DNA of 64,000 nt. Origin: Campanula takesimana (lineage: Eukaryota > Streptophyta > Magnoliopsida > Asterales > Campanulaceae). Below the pieces are notes generated by a model, which ran no database searches, was not told where the DNA came from, and was given only the letters and a program-made list of their open reading frames with translations. This document shows positions 1-11,699 of this stretch, one piece after another. Both the position numbers and the translations under genes were made by a program. The DNA lies in contig JAOWBW010000487.1 in NCBI GenBank assembly GCA_026119855.1, positions 124,001 to 188,000 on the forward strand, given 5' to 3'. Positions within the stretch are counted from its first letter, which is position 1. Each line of letters starts with the position of its first letter.

Positions 1-455
1 TGCTTCATTTTTTCCCGCCAGGCGGTTTTCCCGTATACCCGCTAGGGTTCAACTTGTATGACATAATCCCAAGTAGCCGAGCACCTTTGGCTCCAGCTAC
101 CATTGGCCTGCCACCTCCGGCTTTGCCAACCACATCTCGAGAAGTGCGTTACCCACTTTACCACCCAATAGCCCAAATCCCTGAGGCTATCCCACCATAT
201 ATCCCGACGAGTAACCCGGCACCAGGGTATGTCTACACCCATTTGCCACCTCAAAATCCTCCTCCGATGGTCCTATCCACCACTTCACCTCCCGCCACAA
301 TGCCAGTAACGAGCCAAATCGTGGGATCAATCAACTCAAGCCCACATGTGGACCCCCAGATGGGGTGGTTGGTAGAGAGATTGAAACAAATGGAAGAGAG
401 ATTTGAGGGGATGAACGAAAGGAAATCCTCCTTGGGGATCACCGACCACAAATGA
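1..455 (+). pseudogene. gag N-terminal region of element A (open at left edge)
   Basis: The reading frame is open from the left edge to a TGA at 453-455, so the true start lies outside the window. The protein is rich in proline, threonine and serine and then passes into a charged helical stretch (about 363-430) just before the conserved gag core. In the related element D this helical segment runs directly into the gag core, whereas here the core continues in another frame from about 450. A small indel near 440-455 has therefore split gag. There is no catalytic domain. The role is structural: the N-terminal part of the capsid precursor. Confidence 0.7.
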
Positions 456-1072
456 TTGTTCCTCTGCCTCATAAGTTCAAAATGCCAGAGATAGACAAAT
501 TTGACGGAACTGCCTGCCCCCAGACTCATCTCAATTCCTATACTTTAGCCATGAGAGCAAAAGGGTGTACCATGCAGCAAATGGCCGATCACTTCCAACT
601 GTCCTTGAGAAGAAACGCCCTCAAATGGTTCTTCCACTTAAAAGATAAATCCCGAGCAACATGGGATGCGATCAAAGAAGCATTCCTCACAAAGTATCGG
701 TCAAACCTAGAATGGGAAACCAACCGGGTTGATTTGCAAAGCACCCTGCAAAAGGGAGATGTACCAATAGGAAAGTTCTACAAGAGGTGGAATTATAAAC
801 TTGGAGAGATTTCCAATCCGACCACAGAAGAAGAACAATTGGACATTTTCCAATCATGTCTGAAACCTAAGCTGCGGGCCTTGATCAGTCATCATTTTTA
901 CCCCAACCTCCGGGCAATGGTCACTGCCGGGTCTAAATTCGAAAAAACCCTCAATGAGAAATTCTCTGCTCAGGCCAGTGGCAACTCCTACAAATATCGT
1001 CCCCCGACAGTCGGTAAAGGGAAAGAAGCCGTGGGAGCTGTAAACAATATCCAAGGGGAGAATCCGAGATAA
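452..1072 (+). pseudogene. gag core (retrotransposon gag domain) of element A
   Basis: About 206 codons match the retrotransposon gag family (capsid-like, particle assembly). The typical beginning KFKMPEIDKFDG is followed by W-F and F-Y-K-R-W blocks. Element D has the same protein layout from about 23870 (KFKMPDISKFKG). The frame differs from that of the upstream gag segment, which indicates a frameshift near 450. It ends in a TAA at 1070-1072, but homologous sequence continues in the same frame beyond the stop, so this is a nonsense mutation and not the natural end of gag. Confidence 0.8.
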
Positions 1073-1390
1073 ACCCCGCAAAAGGCCGGGAACTGGGAAA
1101 GGCGCCCGTATGTTAGATTCGAGGACTTTGGGATGCCCTTGGGAAAGGTGTTTGAAGGGCTAGTTAAACAAGGCCATACCAAACCCCTGGTTAACTTCCA
1201 CCCCAGCAAACCCGAGAGGTATCATGACAAGAGCAAGAGGTGTGCATTCCACAACTACCATGGGCACGACACCGATGATTGCCCCGCTGTAAAACGCATC
1301 ATCATAGACTTGATTGCCAAAGGGAAGCTTGAATGCCCCCCGAAGTCCAAATGTAATCAACAACCCGTTCCCCAACAAAAATGGCATTAA
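1073..1390 (+). pseudogene. gag zinc-knuckle segment of element A
   Basis: It continues the frame of the gag core past the stop at 1070. Around 1240-1285 it encodes C-A-F-H...G-H-D-T-D-D-C, the Tat-type zinc knuckle (Cys-His-His-Cys, nucleic-acid binding), followed by an alpha-helical AVKRIIIDLI stretch. Element D has the counterpart C-G-Y-H...G-H-T-T-E-E-C near 24631. The frame closes at 1388-1390, and the protein carries on in the frame that starts near 1314, so a second frameshift lies between about 1340 and 1390. Confidence 0.75.
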
Positions 1391-2984
1391 TATGATTGAA
1401 TTTGGGCCGGCCGATGTGAATATGATTGAGTTCGGGGAGCTGACACCGATGAACCTTTTGGAATTCAATGTCCCGATGACTGAGATTGGGGAGGAATGCA
1501 AGGAAACCCTATGGACATGTGTGCAGGAAGGAAACATGAAATGCCCTGCCAATGTGATGAGTGCAAAGGTCCCCTACCAAAATGCCAATGAGTTGATCGT
1601 GATAACACTCACCGAGCATGAGCTCACGTTCGAAGAATGCATAGAGGAAATGGAAAAGTCTGTTAAGAGCACGTTGAACAGCGAGAGCCAGGGCTCAAAT
1701 GGGGTTTATCCTCCGCACGATGATTGCTTCCATGTCATTGAAGCATATAGTTCATCCACCGGCAAAGGGACAGTTAAACAAGTGGGTCACCCCAATGGGA
1801 GGAATGGGTCCGGAATTGCAAAAACCCCGGAAATCACCAACTATGAAAGGTATCTCGCCCGAATGAAAGGTGCCATTCGCTCTATGCCCCATGAGGAGCT
1901 CCGAATCCTATGTGAAAGTGATGATGATGAGGTATCTTCAAATATGCCTCCTCGTGTTCCTTCCCTAAGATTGGAAGAAGAAGGCTTTCCGGCCTTAGAT
2001 GACTTCTTAGCTTTGCCACCGTTATCTCCACCGCCACCGCTAATTGATGGGTCCGTATTCCCAGATTTCTACTGTTGCATGCTTACTTTGGAAAAACTCC
2101 GTGAAACCGTAGGAGTTGAGAGGATCCAAAGCCACCACCCTATCTCTCTAGAAAAGATCCACGAGTCGGCAAACACCCCAAAAAGAATGGTCATGGTGAA
2201 TGAGTTAAGAAAGGAAGCATGGCCATATGGTACCCAAAACCCCTCGTCACTCGAAAAAGGGGCGGAAGAGGTTGACGGCCCATTTGAAGTGAGTGTACTA
2301 ACTCGATCCGGGCAGTTGCGCACAGAGAACCCTAGGAGACCTCCGCCACTAGAACACCGAATGCCTCCCCCTCTTGCTAGTGAGGCAAAAGCCCTAGATT
2401 CTGGAGAAGAGGATCCCGTCTTAACCCAGCTCAAAAGGACACAAGCTAACATATCTTTGTGGTCCCTCCTCACTTCCTCCTACCCTCACAAGCTCAAATT
2501 GGAGGAATGCTTGGCCCAAACTATGGTACCTACCACGGCTACCCCCGAAGAGGCCGTGCAAATGATTGGAAGTTTTCAATATGGAAATGTCATCACATTC
2601 ATGGACTTGGATTTGCCGAAATATGGGGCTACCCACAATGAAGCCCTCTACATCATGGTGCAATTGGATGAGCGCCGCCTCCCTCGGGTTTTGGTTGATA
2701 ATGGCTCCGCCATGAATGTCCTCCCTGCTAAAATGATGGATCTACTTGGTCTAAAGACCCCCGACCTAAAGCCTTCCATGATCACCGTTAAGGCTTATGA
2801 TTCCACGGACCGCTCAGTCCTAGGGGTGGCCACCTTGAACCTTTGGTTCGGAAAACAGATGATGCCAACCGACTTCCAAGTACTTGACATCCCCATATCC
2901 TTCACCGCCCTATTGGGACGCCCATGGAACCATAAAGTCAACGGGGTAGCCTCTACCCTCCACCAATATGTAAAATATGTGTAA
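1314..2984 (+). pseudogene. protease-containing segment of gag-pol, element A
   Basis: An open frame of about 556 codons holds the retropepsin-like aspartic protease that cuts the polyprotein. The active-site block V-D-N-G-S-A-M-N-V-L-P has its Asp at 2697 (residue about 462), and the flap/ALLGRPW block lies near 2910-2930. Element D has the parallel V-D-G-G-S-A-L-N. The first 350 residues are a low-conservation spacer between the zinc knuckle and protease. The TAA at 2982-2984 is an internal nonsense mutation, because the next segment (2994) is in the same frame and continues the homology with D. Confidence 0.8.
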
Positions 2985-2993
2985 GAGGGTAAT

Positions 2994-4504
2994 TTGACAA
3001 CCATTTATGGGGATAGTGTTACTACAGAGGGAACCAACACCCATGGGATTCCCGTGTTAGAAATCAAACATGAGGAGAGCGGCATGGTTTTGACCGGCTT
3101 CACCGAGATACCATCCAAAAACCACATATGTTGTGTAGATCTTACGCTCACCAAGGACAGGATTCCCCCTGCAATGAGAATGATGCGTTTGATGCACTAC
3201 CTCCTGGGGCTTGGTCTTGGAAGGAAACTACAAGGGACCCACAAGATTGTTGAGATCAAGGAGCAAAAGACGCTTCATGTCTTGGGTTACAAACCCACCC
3301 CCGAGGACCTTAGGGTGGATAAGGAAATGGCTCGGAAAAGAAGCCAAGCCAGGGCTCAAGGGATTCCGTTTAAGGCTCCCAACCTCCGCCCTTATACTTT
3401 CGATATGAGCCGCTACTTTGTGAGAGGAGGGGTCCAAACTGAGACCCCAGAGCCGAAGGAGCCAATGATGACCAATTGGGATAAGTTTCAAGAGGACCTC
3501 AAAAGATTCCGAGGGATGGTGGCTAACCCCATAAGGAGGGCATTTCTGGATGCACCTAAAATGACCGGTCCTATCGAGACCACCATAGGTCACGAATACA
3601 CCTTTAAAGGAGTGCCCGAGATGGTAAGGGGATTTGAAACCTTGTCTACGATGGGGGCTGGCCAAGAAAAGGAACCCGTTTGGGGTCAAAATGGTAGATG
3701 CAAGTTTGAGAAGATAGCTCCCAAGCACGCCACCAAGGAAGTCATGGACGACGAATGGGATGGTGTGGTAATGCAAGAAATGTTTGGGGAAAAGTTGGCC
3801 GTGCCTGATCTGATTGGCCTCGAAAAGGAAATGATTGCTATGATAGGAGATGGGTCTCCTGGGATCTTTGACCCTCGCACCTTGGTAAGCCCGACGGACA
3901 TGCCTCTGAAGAATTGGGTGACTTTCTCTGGACCGGTGGCGAGCAAGGAAGAAATGACCACGAAGCTTGGACTGGTTCCCCGCCCCCTAGGGTCAAGTGT
4001 CATAGGGTCCAATGTAGTCGAGTCCCCTCAATCTCTTGTCTTTGAATTTGAGTCTTCCTCCTCCAAGGGCCTCACGCCCGAGGATTATGAACTTGTAGCC
4101 AACATTGTATTCCCGTTTGCATTAAATGAAATGATAGACCTTTCCGAGTATACCCTCATTGCCAACTTATTAGATGATAAATTAACTAATAATCTAAAAA
4201 AGGTTAATGATGAATCACCTAATAATGTAGACACACTAAACGAACAAAACATTAAACAATCATCAAAGCAGGTTGTTGACCGAGAGGAAAGTCGTGCCCA
4301 AGCTGCCGAAGAGGTTTTAACTAAGGTGAATTTGGGGACTGAAAATGAGCCGAAAGAGACACAGATTGGTAGCTACTTCAAAGGAGCCGAAAGGGAAGCT
4401 TTGATTGAGCTACTTAAGGAATATGTGGATGTGTTTGCTTGGTCTTACAAGGATATGCCGGGGTTGGATTCTTCGATCGTTGAACACAGGATCCCCGTGG
4501 ATCC
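2994..4504 (+). pseudogene. G-patch-like and linker segment before RT, element A
   Basis: It continues in the same frame after the stop at 2984. Near 3200 it has a glycine-rich L-G-L-G-L-G-R-K-L-Q-G block like the G-patch seen after the protease in many Tat elements (D has P-G-L-G-L-G-K-Y-Q-Q-G near 25790). It ends with the conserved E-Y-V-D-V-F-A-W-S-Y-K-D-M-P-G block that precedes reverse transcriptase. Element B/C interrupts the frame at 4504. A short ORF tail to 4574 is only LTR sequence read by chance. The frame resumes exactly at 39213. Confidence 0.8.
4500..4504. repeat. target-site duplication GATCC of element B/C (left copy)
   Basis: GATCC directly precedes the LTR start at 4505 and recurs at 39213-39217, directly after the other LTR end. 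Removing B/C and one copy restores an uninterrupted gag-pol frame of element A. This proves a single insertion event. Confidence 0.95.
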
Positions 4505-5499
4505 TGTAGATACCCCGGGGGACCACGGCTTGGCTAGAGCGCGTGAATTACCTAGGATGTCTAATTGTTTTTAAGAGTCGCCACCCACGTTTTTGAGGAA
4601 CGTAAGAAAACCTAATGTTTATGAGCCTAAGTTTGATTTACGAAAACAGAGATTCTTTGGGATGAGGGGTTCGGGGGTTAGGTTACAAAATGGGAAGTAC
4701 TTAAACACCCATTTCGCCTGAGCAAAGTCGGTCTTGTTTGTTCATAATTCACTTTTAAAGATAAATGTGTTCTTCCTATTAAAATGATGATGAAAAGGGG
4801 TTTGAGATTCAAAATGTAGGGAGATGACTCCTAGGCCAATTCAATGTAATGAAAGGACCATTGGTGTCATGTCCCAAATGGTTTTTGGGTGATTGCACAT
4901 TTGATTGAAGAAGAAGAAGAAGAAGGAGGAGAAGAGAAGTGCTTAAGACATTTACCTATAGTATCCTTCAAAAGAGAACCTCTTGTAAAGCCTTGAAGAA
5001 GAGGTTGAGTACTTTTGTTGAAGAAATCCCAAAGGAAAGGTCTAGGAAAGAAGTGAGTAAAAGGTCTAAAATGATGTTTTTCAAGGTCCTCCTCCAATGA
5101 TGGATTGGAGGGGTTTTTATAGTTGAAAAATGACTGTTTTTGGAACCAAACGGAGTCTCCAAGAAATCTTTCCCGAGCAAAATCATGTATAATGAGCAAG
5201 GGAGAGATTCTTGGGCAGAATTTGTAACTGACACGCCCCAGAAGCGCACGCATCCCACCTAGGCGGTGGAAGGCGCGCGCGTCTGGCCTCAAGGGGCAGA
5301 GGCGCGCGACTCTGAGAAGCAAATTTTGACAGAATGGACTAGAAAGTTAGAACTGTTATTCAGTTTAGTCCCGAGACTTAACGGAGTCTGTCTGGAACTT
5401 AACCAAAGTAACAGAAACTAACAGAAAACACTTAGAAGAGGGAGAAACACAAAACCAAGCGTGCAATCGGGGTGAGCGGTCCGAGGCGGGGTGTCTACA
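4505..5499 (-). repeat. 3' LTR of element B/C
   Basis: It is 995 bp, starts TGTAGATACC and ends TGTCTACA on the + strand, and nearly matches 38215-39212. It contains a GAA microsatellite (about 4906-4925) that is one unit shorter than in the other LTR, and a GC-rich cluster of GCGCGCGC-type motifs at about 5230-5320. A decamer GAGTCGCCAC, identical to the primer-binding-site edge, lies at 4575-4584. Short ORFs on either strand here are not genes. Confidence 0.93.
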
Positions 5500-5515
5500 G
5501 AGCCCCTCGGCGGCG
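5500..5515 (-). other. polypurine tract region of element B/C
   Basis: Read on the minus strand, a purine-rich GAGGGGCTC lies directly before the TGTAGACA start of the 3' LTR. This is the expected place for the primer of plus-strand DNA synthesis. It is short and partly interrupted by pyrimidines, so the exact limits are uncertain. Confidence 0.5.
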
Positions 5516-5810
5516 TGGATTGCGAAGCAAACGCGCCGACGAAAGACAGACATCCGCCTAGGACATCACCAAGAAAAGGAAAAGACTCGATAAAAGCAGG
5601 AATTTGAAATTGCGGAGGATAGAGGTGCGCTCCCTGTGAGCGGCTTTGAGAGATAAGGGTGTGCTCCCTGTGTAAGCGGCTTTGCCAATAGCGGGATCCG
5701 TTTGCTAAGAGCGGGATCCGTTTGCTGGAAGCGGGACCTGTTTGCTGACAGCGAGATCCGTTTGCTGGAAGCGGGACCTGTTTGCTGATAGCAAGATCCG
5801 TTTGCTGGAA
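5500..5810. repeat. 20-bp tandem array in 3' UTR of B/C
   Basis: After a short unique part, two degenerate copies of a roughly 35-bp unit (about 5628-5686, CTCCCTGTG...GCGGCTTTG) are followed by exactly six 20-bp units at 5691-5810 (GCGGGATCCGTTTGCTGGAA and variants). Successive units alternate at their last four bases, hinting at a 40-bp dimer. The array lies between the antisense ORF and the 3' LTR, where Tat elements are known to carry hypervariable satellite-like repeats. No gene is seen. Confidence 0.8.
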
Positions 5811-6221
5811 GCGGGACCCAGAGGACCGTTTGCTGAAGTGCTGGATCTAGAGGACCATCTGCTGAAGTGCGGGACCCAGAGGACCGTCTGTTGAAGTGCG
5901 GGACCCGGAGGACTGTCTGCTGAAGTGCGGGACCCGGAGGATCGTCTGCTGAAGTGCGGGACCTAGAGGACCGTCTGCTGAAGTGTGGGACCCGGAGGAC
6001 CGTCTGCTGAAGTACGGGACCCGGAGGACCGTCTGCTGAAGTGCGGGACTTAGAGGACCGTTTGCTGAAGTGCGGGACCTAGAGGACCGTCTGCTGAAGT
6101 GCGGGACCCAGAGGACCGTCTGCTGAAGTGCGGGACCCGGAGGACCGTCTGCTGAAGTGCGGGACCTAGAAGACCGTCTGCTGAAGTGCAGGACCTAGAG
6201 GACCGCCTGTTGGAGTGCGGG
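5811..6221. repeat. 29-bp tandem array in 3' UTR of B/C, first block
   Basis: There are fourteen tandem copies of a unit of about 29 bp with the core GGACCGTCTGCTGAAGTGCG. The unit looks like the preceding 20-bp unit plus an extra CAGAGGACC-like insert. Copia element G is inserted after the last unit here, and four more units follow at 14772-14880. Minus-strand ORFs through this block arise only from the repetition. Confidence 0.85.
6217..6221. repeat. target-site duplication GCGGG of element G
   Basis: GCGGG precedes the LTR at 6222 and recurs at 14772-14776 after the other LTR. The target is a 29-bp repeat unit of element B/C. Confidence 0.9.
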
Positions 6222-7739
6222 TGTTGGGTTTCGATCAAACATACGCAGCGGAATATAGCAATTAAAATTTTAAGAAACCCAAAGCCATGGATCCGCTCAT
6301 ATGATTAAATCAAATACAACATAATGAATAAAGGAAAAACTAACCCTTGATGACTATCAAAGTTTTCTTCGGTCTTGGTGGAGAAACTTGAAGACTTGAT
6401 CACGATCACAAAGCTTGAACACGAACTTTGGAGATGATGATTTTCACCCGCTAGCGGTATCCACACTTCGAACGAATATCAAAGGAGCTTCTTTGATCTT
6501 GGTTGCTAGACCAATATTATGAAACACACTTTCACAATATAATAAAGAACTATATGGAATTTATTTGTGAATTATTTTGTTCCTCAATCAATGATATCTT
6601 AGAACAAAATAAAACCTCTCTCAAACTCTTTGAGACTCACAAAAGCACTAGTCAATATGGTCTGGCCGAATTGGTGTTTTTATACACAATTAAGACCTAT
6701 TCCAAATAGGTAACTTGTGCCAAAAACCTTTCCTAATCGAATTAGGAATTTTCCTGTCGGCATACCGGGCGCCCGCCTGGTCTTACCCAGGCGCCCGCTC
6801 ATTTGGCCAGAAGGTCAAGTTTCTTTTCGGCTTGTTCAAGCGCCCGCCTGGTGCAACCCAAGCGCCCGCTTGGTTGACCAGGAGGCCCAGAACTTTTCCA
6901 AAAATTCCTTTGAGATCCTTCGACCCTAAATACCAATATAGTCCTTTTATTTAGGATTCGTTCTATTGTGTGTGACCCTCTAGGATTATACTAAGTTGGC
7001 AATGGGCTCAAACATGGTTCCATAAGATATGATTAGGTTCTAGCAAACCGTCATACCTACCCAAATAGTATAACTAGATACAAGTTCGCATTCCTTTAGA
7101 ATATGTCACAATCCCTTTGTCCACGATGTCATTGAACACAAGTCATGGTCAAACAGTCAACTTGTTTTGTTCAATACTTTCTCGATTCCGAATATGTTGA
7201 TAATTCAAATGCTATTGATCTAATCAATCCATTTGAGTTCGGCCGAACATTTCATCAACATCATTCCTTCGAGGGGCCCAAGCTTGACATCTCTCCGTGG
7301 AGGGACAAATTCATTTAGCTTATTATTCTTCCCAACGGGAATCCGATTATGCCAATCATACCCTTTATAACTACCGTGTTAAGGTAGCATTTGAATATGT
7401 CAAACACAATGTTCATCAAGTGGAAGACTATAATAACTTCATGTCTAAGGATTCAAATGACATAACTAATATGAGATATATGTACGACATAGACCATGAC
7501 ATAAATCTCATACAGCGGGTTATGTCCAGTACTTTGTTCCAAACAAGTACTCATAAATCTAACATGATCATCCCATGATCATTTAGCCTTTATACTAGTG
7601 CTTAATAAGTACTAGGGATGGGGAATTATTATAAGTAAACATGAACAACAATAATAATCAAAACATCTCTTTATTGATATAAAATAAATGATAACAATTA
7701 CAACGTTTATTAAACGTGCCTAGGGCACCACTACCAACA
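6222..7739 (-). repeat. 3' LTR of copia element G
   Basis: It is 1518 bp and on the + strand runs TGTTGGGTTT...CTACCAACA. It holds two pairs of a GC-rich nonamer (GCGCCCGCC / GCGCCCGCT) at about 6768-6875, at the place where the LTR of element F has the palindrome CTCGGCCGAG instead. ORFs within it (6503-6709, 6715-6954, 7297-7578) recur unchanged in the other LTR and show no protein family features; they are not genes. Confidence 0.92.
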
Positions 7740-7753
7740 ATCTACCACTTGCC

Positions 7754-8094
7754 CTAGGCCCAATCTCCCATATATCTAATACCCATGGACCTAACATGAC
7801 CATCATGTTTAGCTTGTGGAAGTCCCTTTGTTAGCGGGTCCGCAACATTGTCATCAGTAGGTACTCTGCATATATTTACGTCTCCCCTATCAACGATCTC
7901 TCGAATGATATGAAAACACCTAAGTATGTGTTTGGATTTCTGATGTGCTCTTGGTTCCTTTGCTTGAGCAATAGGACCATTATTATCGCAATAAAGGTCT
8001 ATTGGATTAGCAATACTAGGATCCATTTCAAGTTCAGTTATGAACTTCTTAATCCAAACAGCTTCCTTTGCAGCATCGATGCAGCAATTTACTG
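7754..8094 (-). pseudogene. RNase H C-terminal segment, element G
   Basis: This is the last part of the copia polyprotein. It has the conserved end D-L-Y-C-D-N-N-G, H-Q-K-S-K-H-I and D-P-L-T-K-G-L-P of copia RNase H. Compared with element F (T-E-A-E-Y-I-A-A-S), the G copy reads T-E-A-Q-stop near 8090-8094 and has a one-base deletion at about 8075 that shifts the frame. RNase H, which would remove RNA from the RNA-DNA hybrid, is therefore broken. The natural stop lies at 7754-7756, followed in element direction by the polypurine tract and LTR. Confidence 0.8.
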
Positions 8095-10962
8095 AGCTTC
8101 TGTTGTAGAATCAGCAGTTGTACTTTGCTTGGAACTCTTCCAGCTTATAGCTCCACCATTTAACATAAACACAAAACCCGATTGCGATCGGCTATCATCT
8201 TTGTCGGTTTGGAAGCTTGCATCTGTGTAAGCATTTACAATAAGATCATCTTCCATTCCTCCATAGACCAAAAACGAGTCTTTAGTTCTTCTCAAGTACT
8301 TAAGAATCGCTTTTACAGCTATCCAGTGATTTTCGCCAGGGTCGGCTTGGTATCTACTTGTCATGCTCAAAGCATAAGATACATCCGGCCTAGTACAAAT
8401 CATGGCATACATGATGGACCCAATTGCCGAAGCATATGGAACAACATTCATTTTCTCACGCTCATCGTTTGTCTTAGGACATTGAGTCTTGCTTAGAGAA
8501 ACTCCATGTAACACGGGCAAGGTACCTCTCTTAGAATTTTCCATACGGAATCTTCTCATGACCTTGTCAATGTATGTACTTTGGCTTAAACCAAGTAGCC
8601 TCCTTGATCTATCTCTATAGATCTTAATGCCAAGAATATATGCGGCTTCACCCATATCTTTCATTGCAAAACACTTTCCTAACCAAGTCTTTACAGACTG
8701 AAGTGTAGGAATGTCGTTTCCAATGAGCAATATGTCATCCACGTATAAAACAAGGAATAGCACTATGCTCCCACTAATCTTCTTGTATACACAAGGCTCA
8801 TCTTCGTTCTTGATGAAACCAAACTCTTTGACCGATTCATCAAAACAAAGATTCCAACTCCTTGAAGCTTGCTTTAATCCATAGATGGATCTCTGCAATT
8901 TGCATACTTTAGAATTTTGTTCAAAACCTTCTGGTTGTGTCATATACACATCCTCTTGGAGTTTTCCATTCAGGAAAGCGGTTTTGACGTCCATCTGCCA
9001 TATTTCATAGTCACGATACGCGGCAATGGCAAGCAAAATTCTTATAGACTTGATCATCGCTACGGGTGAAAAGGTCTCATCATAGTCAATACCATGAACT
9101 TGCCTATAACCTTTCGCTACAAGCCTAGCTTTGTAACTATGCACCTTCCCATCCATGTCAGTCTTCTTCTTGAAGACCCATTTGCATCCTATGGTTTTTA
9201 CACCTTCGGGCGCATCAATCAAATTCCAAACTTGATTGTCTTGCATGGATTGCAATTCGGATTCCATGGCTCCAAGCCACTTGTCCGAATCAGGAGAAGA
9301 CATCGCCTCTTGGTAGGTTGACAGTTCATCATTCTTAATGATTTCTACCTCATTACTATCCGTTACGAGAAATCCATATCTCTCGGGCTCAGATCGTAAC
9401 CTACTAGATCTGCGAGTTGCTTGTGTATTTTGAACAGGTTCCACAACTCCTTGTGGTTCTTGTTCTTGTTCCACTATTGGTTCAATGTTATTTTCTGGGT
9501 CTCGAATTTCTTCAAGATTTATTTTACTCCCACTGATTTCTTTGGAGAGAAACTCTTTCTCTAGAAAGACATCAGTTCGGGCAACAAACACTTTGTTGTC
9601 CTCACGGTTGTAAAAGTAATATCCTCTAGTTTCCTTAGGATATCCCACGAAAATACATTTATCAGATTTGTGTGCAAGTTTGCCTGAGACAAGTCTTTTG
9701 ACAAAAGCTTCGCAACCCCAAATCTTCATGAAAGACATACAAGGCTTCTTTCCGCTCCACATCTCATATGGAGTCTTTTGAACCGATTTAGTTGGAACAC
9801 GATTTAGTGTGAAAGCAGCGGTTTCTAGAGCGTAACCCCAAAAGGATATTGGAAGATCAACTTGACTCATCATTGATCGAACCATGTCTAACAAAGTCCG
9901 ATTCCTCCTCTCGGACACGCCATTCCATTGTGGTGTTCCGGGTGGAGTCAATTGTGAAACTATTCTACAATTCTTTAGATGATCATCAAATTCTTGACTT
10001 AAGTATTCACCACCACGATCTGATCGAAGTGCCTTAATACTTTTGCCAAGTTGTTTTTCTACTTCATTTTGAAATATTCTAAATATCTCAAATGCTTCAC
10101 TCTTATGTTTCATTAGGTAAACATACCCAAATCTACTATAATCATCAGTGAAGGTTATGAAGTATTGAAATCCTCCCCTAGCATTGCTACTTAATGGTTC
10201 GCATACATCGAAATGTATCAACCCCAATAAGTCGCTTGCCCTTTCACCCAACTTGGTAAAAGGTGTCTTAGTCATTTTTCCAAGAAGACACGACTCACAA
10301 GTATCATATGACTCTAGGTCACATGAACCCAAAAGTCCGTCCCCATGGAGTTTTGAGATACGCTTCTCATTAATATGACCAAGACGGCAATGCCACAAAT
10401 AAGTATGATTTACATCATTAGGTTTAGATTTCTTATTTACATGATAGACATTATTTTCATTCTTGACATCCAAGATATAAAGGCCATTAAATGAATTAGA
10501 AATACCATAAAGCACATCATTTAAATAAATAGAAAATTTCTTCTTCTCAATAAGAAACTTAAAACCTTCATTATCCAAACAAGAAATTGAAATAATATTT
10601 CTGCTTAAATCCGGAACATAATAACAATTGTTCAAAACAAGAATTAATCCGGAAGGTAAAGTGACTTCATAAGTCCCTACGGCTAATGCAGCAACTCTTG
10701 CTCCATTCCCCACGCGTAGATCTACTTCACCTTCTTTAAGCAGTCTCCTATTCTTTAGTCCCTGCACATTTAGACAAATGTGAGAACCACATCCGGTATC
10801 CAATACCCAAGAATCAGTGGTAGAAAGGAGAATATCTATCATATAGATACCTGAAGTCGACGCAGCCTTGCTGCCCTTCTTCTTCTTTTGCTCTTCCAAG
10901 AAAGCCTTGCAATTACGTTTCCAATGACCAATTTCTTGACAATGGAAACAGATTGCATCCTT
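8089..10962 (-). pseudogene. protease-integrase-RT-RNase H polyprotein, element G
   Basis: An open frame of about 936 codons (10899 down to 8089) is preceded in the same frame by the gag zinc knuckle C-F-H-C...G-H-W-K-R-N-C (about 10905-10962). Domains in order: protease V-L-D-T-G-C-G-S-H; GAG-pre-integrase W-H-C-R-L-G-H; integrase with Asp (I-H-F-D-V-C), Asp (L-R-S-D-R-G-G-E-Y) and Glu (G-V-S-E-R-R-N-R); RT with Y-V-D-D at 8734-8745; and the start of RNase H with Asp-containing Y-T-D-A-S-F. The catalytic residues of protease, integrase and RT look intact. The frame ends early at the stop near 8090. Similarity to element F is high throughout, and the lineage looks Tork-like, with modest confidence. 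Confidence 0.9.
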
Positions 10963-11699
10963 TTATGAATCGGGTTTTGCCTCAGAAGCCTTGGCAACCT
11001 TTGCCTTGCTTATTTTGGGTTTTACAACCTTTTTACCCTTTCCTTTGGCACTAGCCTTCTTCCCATCATGAACCAAGAGCACGGGAGAACTTTTCTCCAC
11101 AATTTTCATCTCTGCAGTTTTGAGCATCCCATGCAACTCAGAGAGATTCTTATCCATTCCATGCATGTTATAATTCATCACAAACTGATTATAACTTTTA
11201 GGCAATAAATTAAGAATGAGATCCGTGGCTAGCTCCAATGGGATTGGATAGCCAAGTTTCTCAAGGTGCTCTACATAACCTTTCATTTTAAGAAAGTGAG
11301 GACTCACTTGTTGCACTTCATTCATTTTACTAGTAGTGAATGCAACAATGGTCTTGTACCTCTCTTGCCTAGCTTGCTCTTGAAACATGGTTCTCAACTC
11401 CACGCCTATCTCATAGGCTTCCAAATGTTCCAAACTTTGTTGGAACACATAGCAGCAAGCATGAGACAACTTACATCTCTAGAATCATTACGATGTTTCT
11501 TGTAATTGTCTCTTTCTACCCTAGGGGCAGTAGGCGGTGGTTCAGCAGGGAGAGGCCCATCAAGAATGTACAACTTATCTTCTTGCCTAAGAACGATTCT
11601 TATGCTACGGATCCAATTCATAAAGTTAGTACCATTCTCTTCGAGCTTATCCTTCTCAAGGATCGATCGCAACGACATTGATTGAGTGTTATTAGTCAT
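10963..11699 (-). pseudogene. gag of copia element G
   Basis: The ATG at 11697-11699 starts M-T-N-N-T-Q-S-M-S-L-R-S-I-L-E-K, matching the start of gag in element F. A frameshift near 11440-11460 splits it into an N-terminal piece (11699-11406) and a second piece (11469-10963) with the conserved Q-E-Q-A-R-Q-E-R and H-G-M-D-K helices of copia gag (UBN2-type). A TAA at about 10963-10965 stands where F has CAA (Gln), just before the zinc knuckle. This is a C-to-T type nonsense change. Gag is the capsid/nucleocapsid precursor, so this copy cannot make full-length Gag. Confidence 0.85.

Larger units (their letters stand above)
1..4504 (+). mobile_element. Tat-lineage Ty3/gypsy element A, 5' part
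   Basis: This is the gag-protease half of an LTR retrotransposon whose 5' LTR lies left of the window. The order seen is a proline-rich gag N-terminus, gag core, zinc knuckle, aspartic protease, G-patch-like segment and linker to reverse transcriptase. At 4504 it is cut by element B/C. The rest resumes at 39213 after a 5-bp duplication GATCC, in the same reading frame. Assignment to the Tat lineage rests on the two RNase H domains and the antisense ORF in the 3' part. The coding region carries several stops and frameshifts, so the copy is dead. Confidence 0.9.

Noticed and set aside
4867..5322. Minus-strand ORF of 151 codons, repeated at 38577-39035
   Set aside because: It lies wholly in the LTR of B/C, differs by a repeat unit between copies and has low-complexity serine and proline stretches. 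LTR sequence, not a gene.
5811..6221. Regular short repeats that could look like a CRISPR array
   Set aside because: The 29-bp units follow each other without unique spacers, and the context is a plant retrotransposon 3' UTR. It is a tandem satellite.
6503..7578. ORFs of 68-93 codons inside the LTR of G, repeated identically at 13536-14610
   Set aside because: They are duplicated only because both LTRs are nearly identical. No protein features; one differs by a frameshift between the two copies (near 6903/13933).
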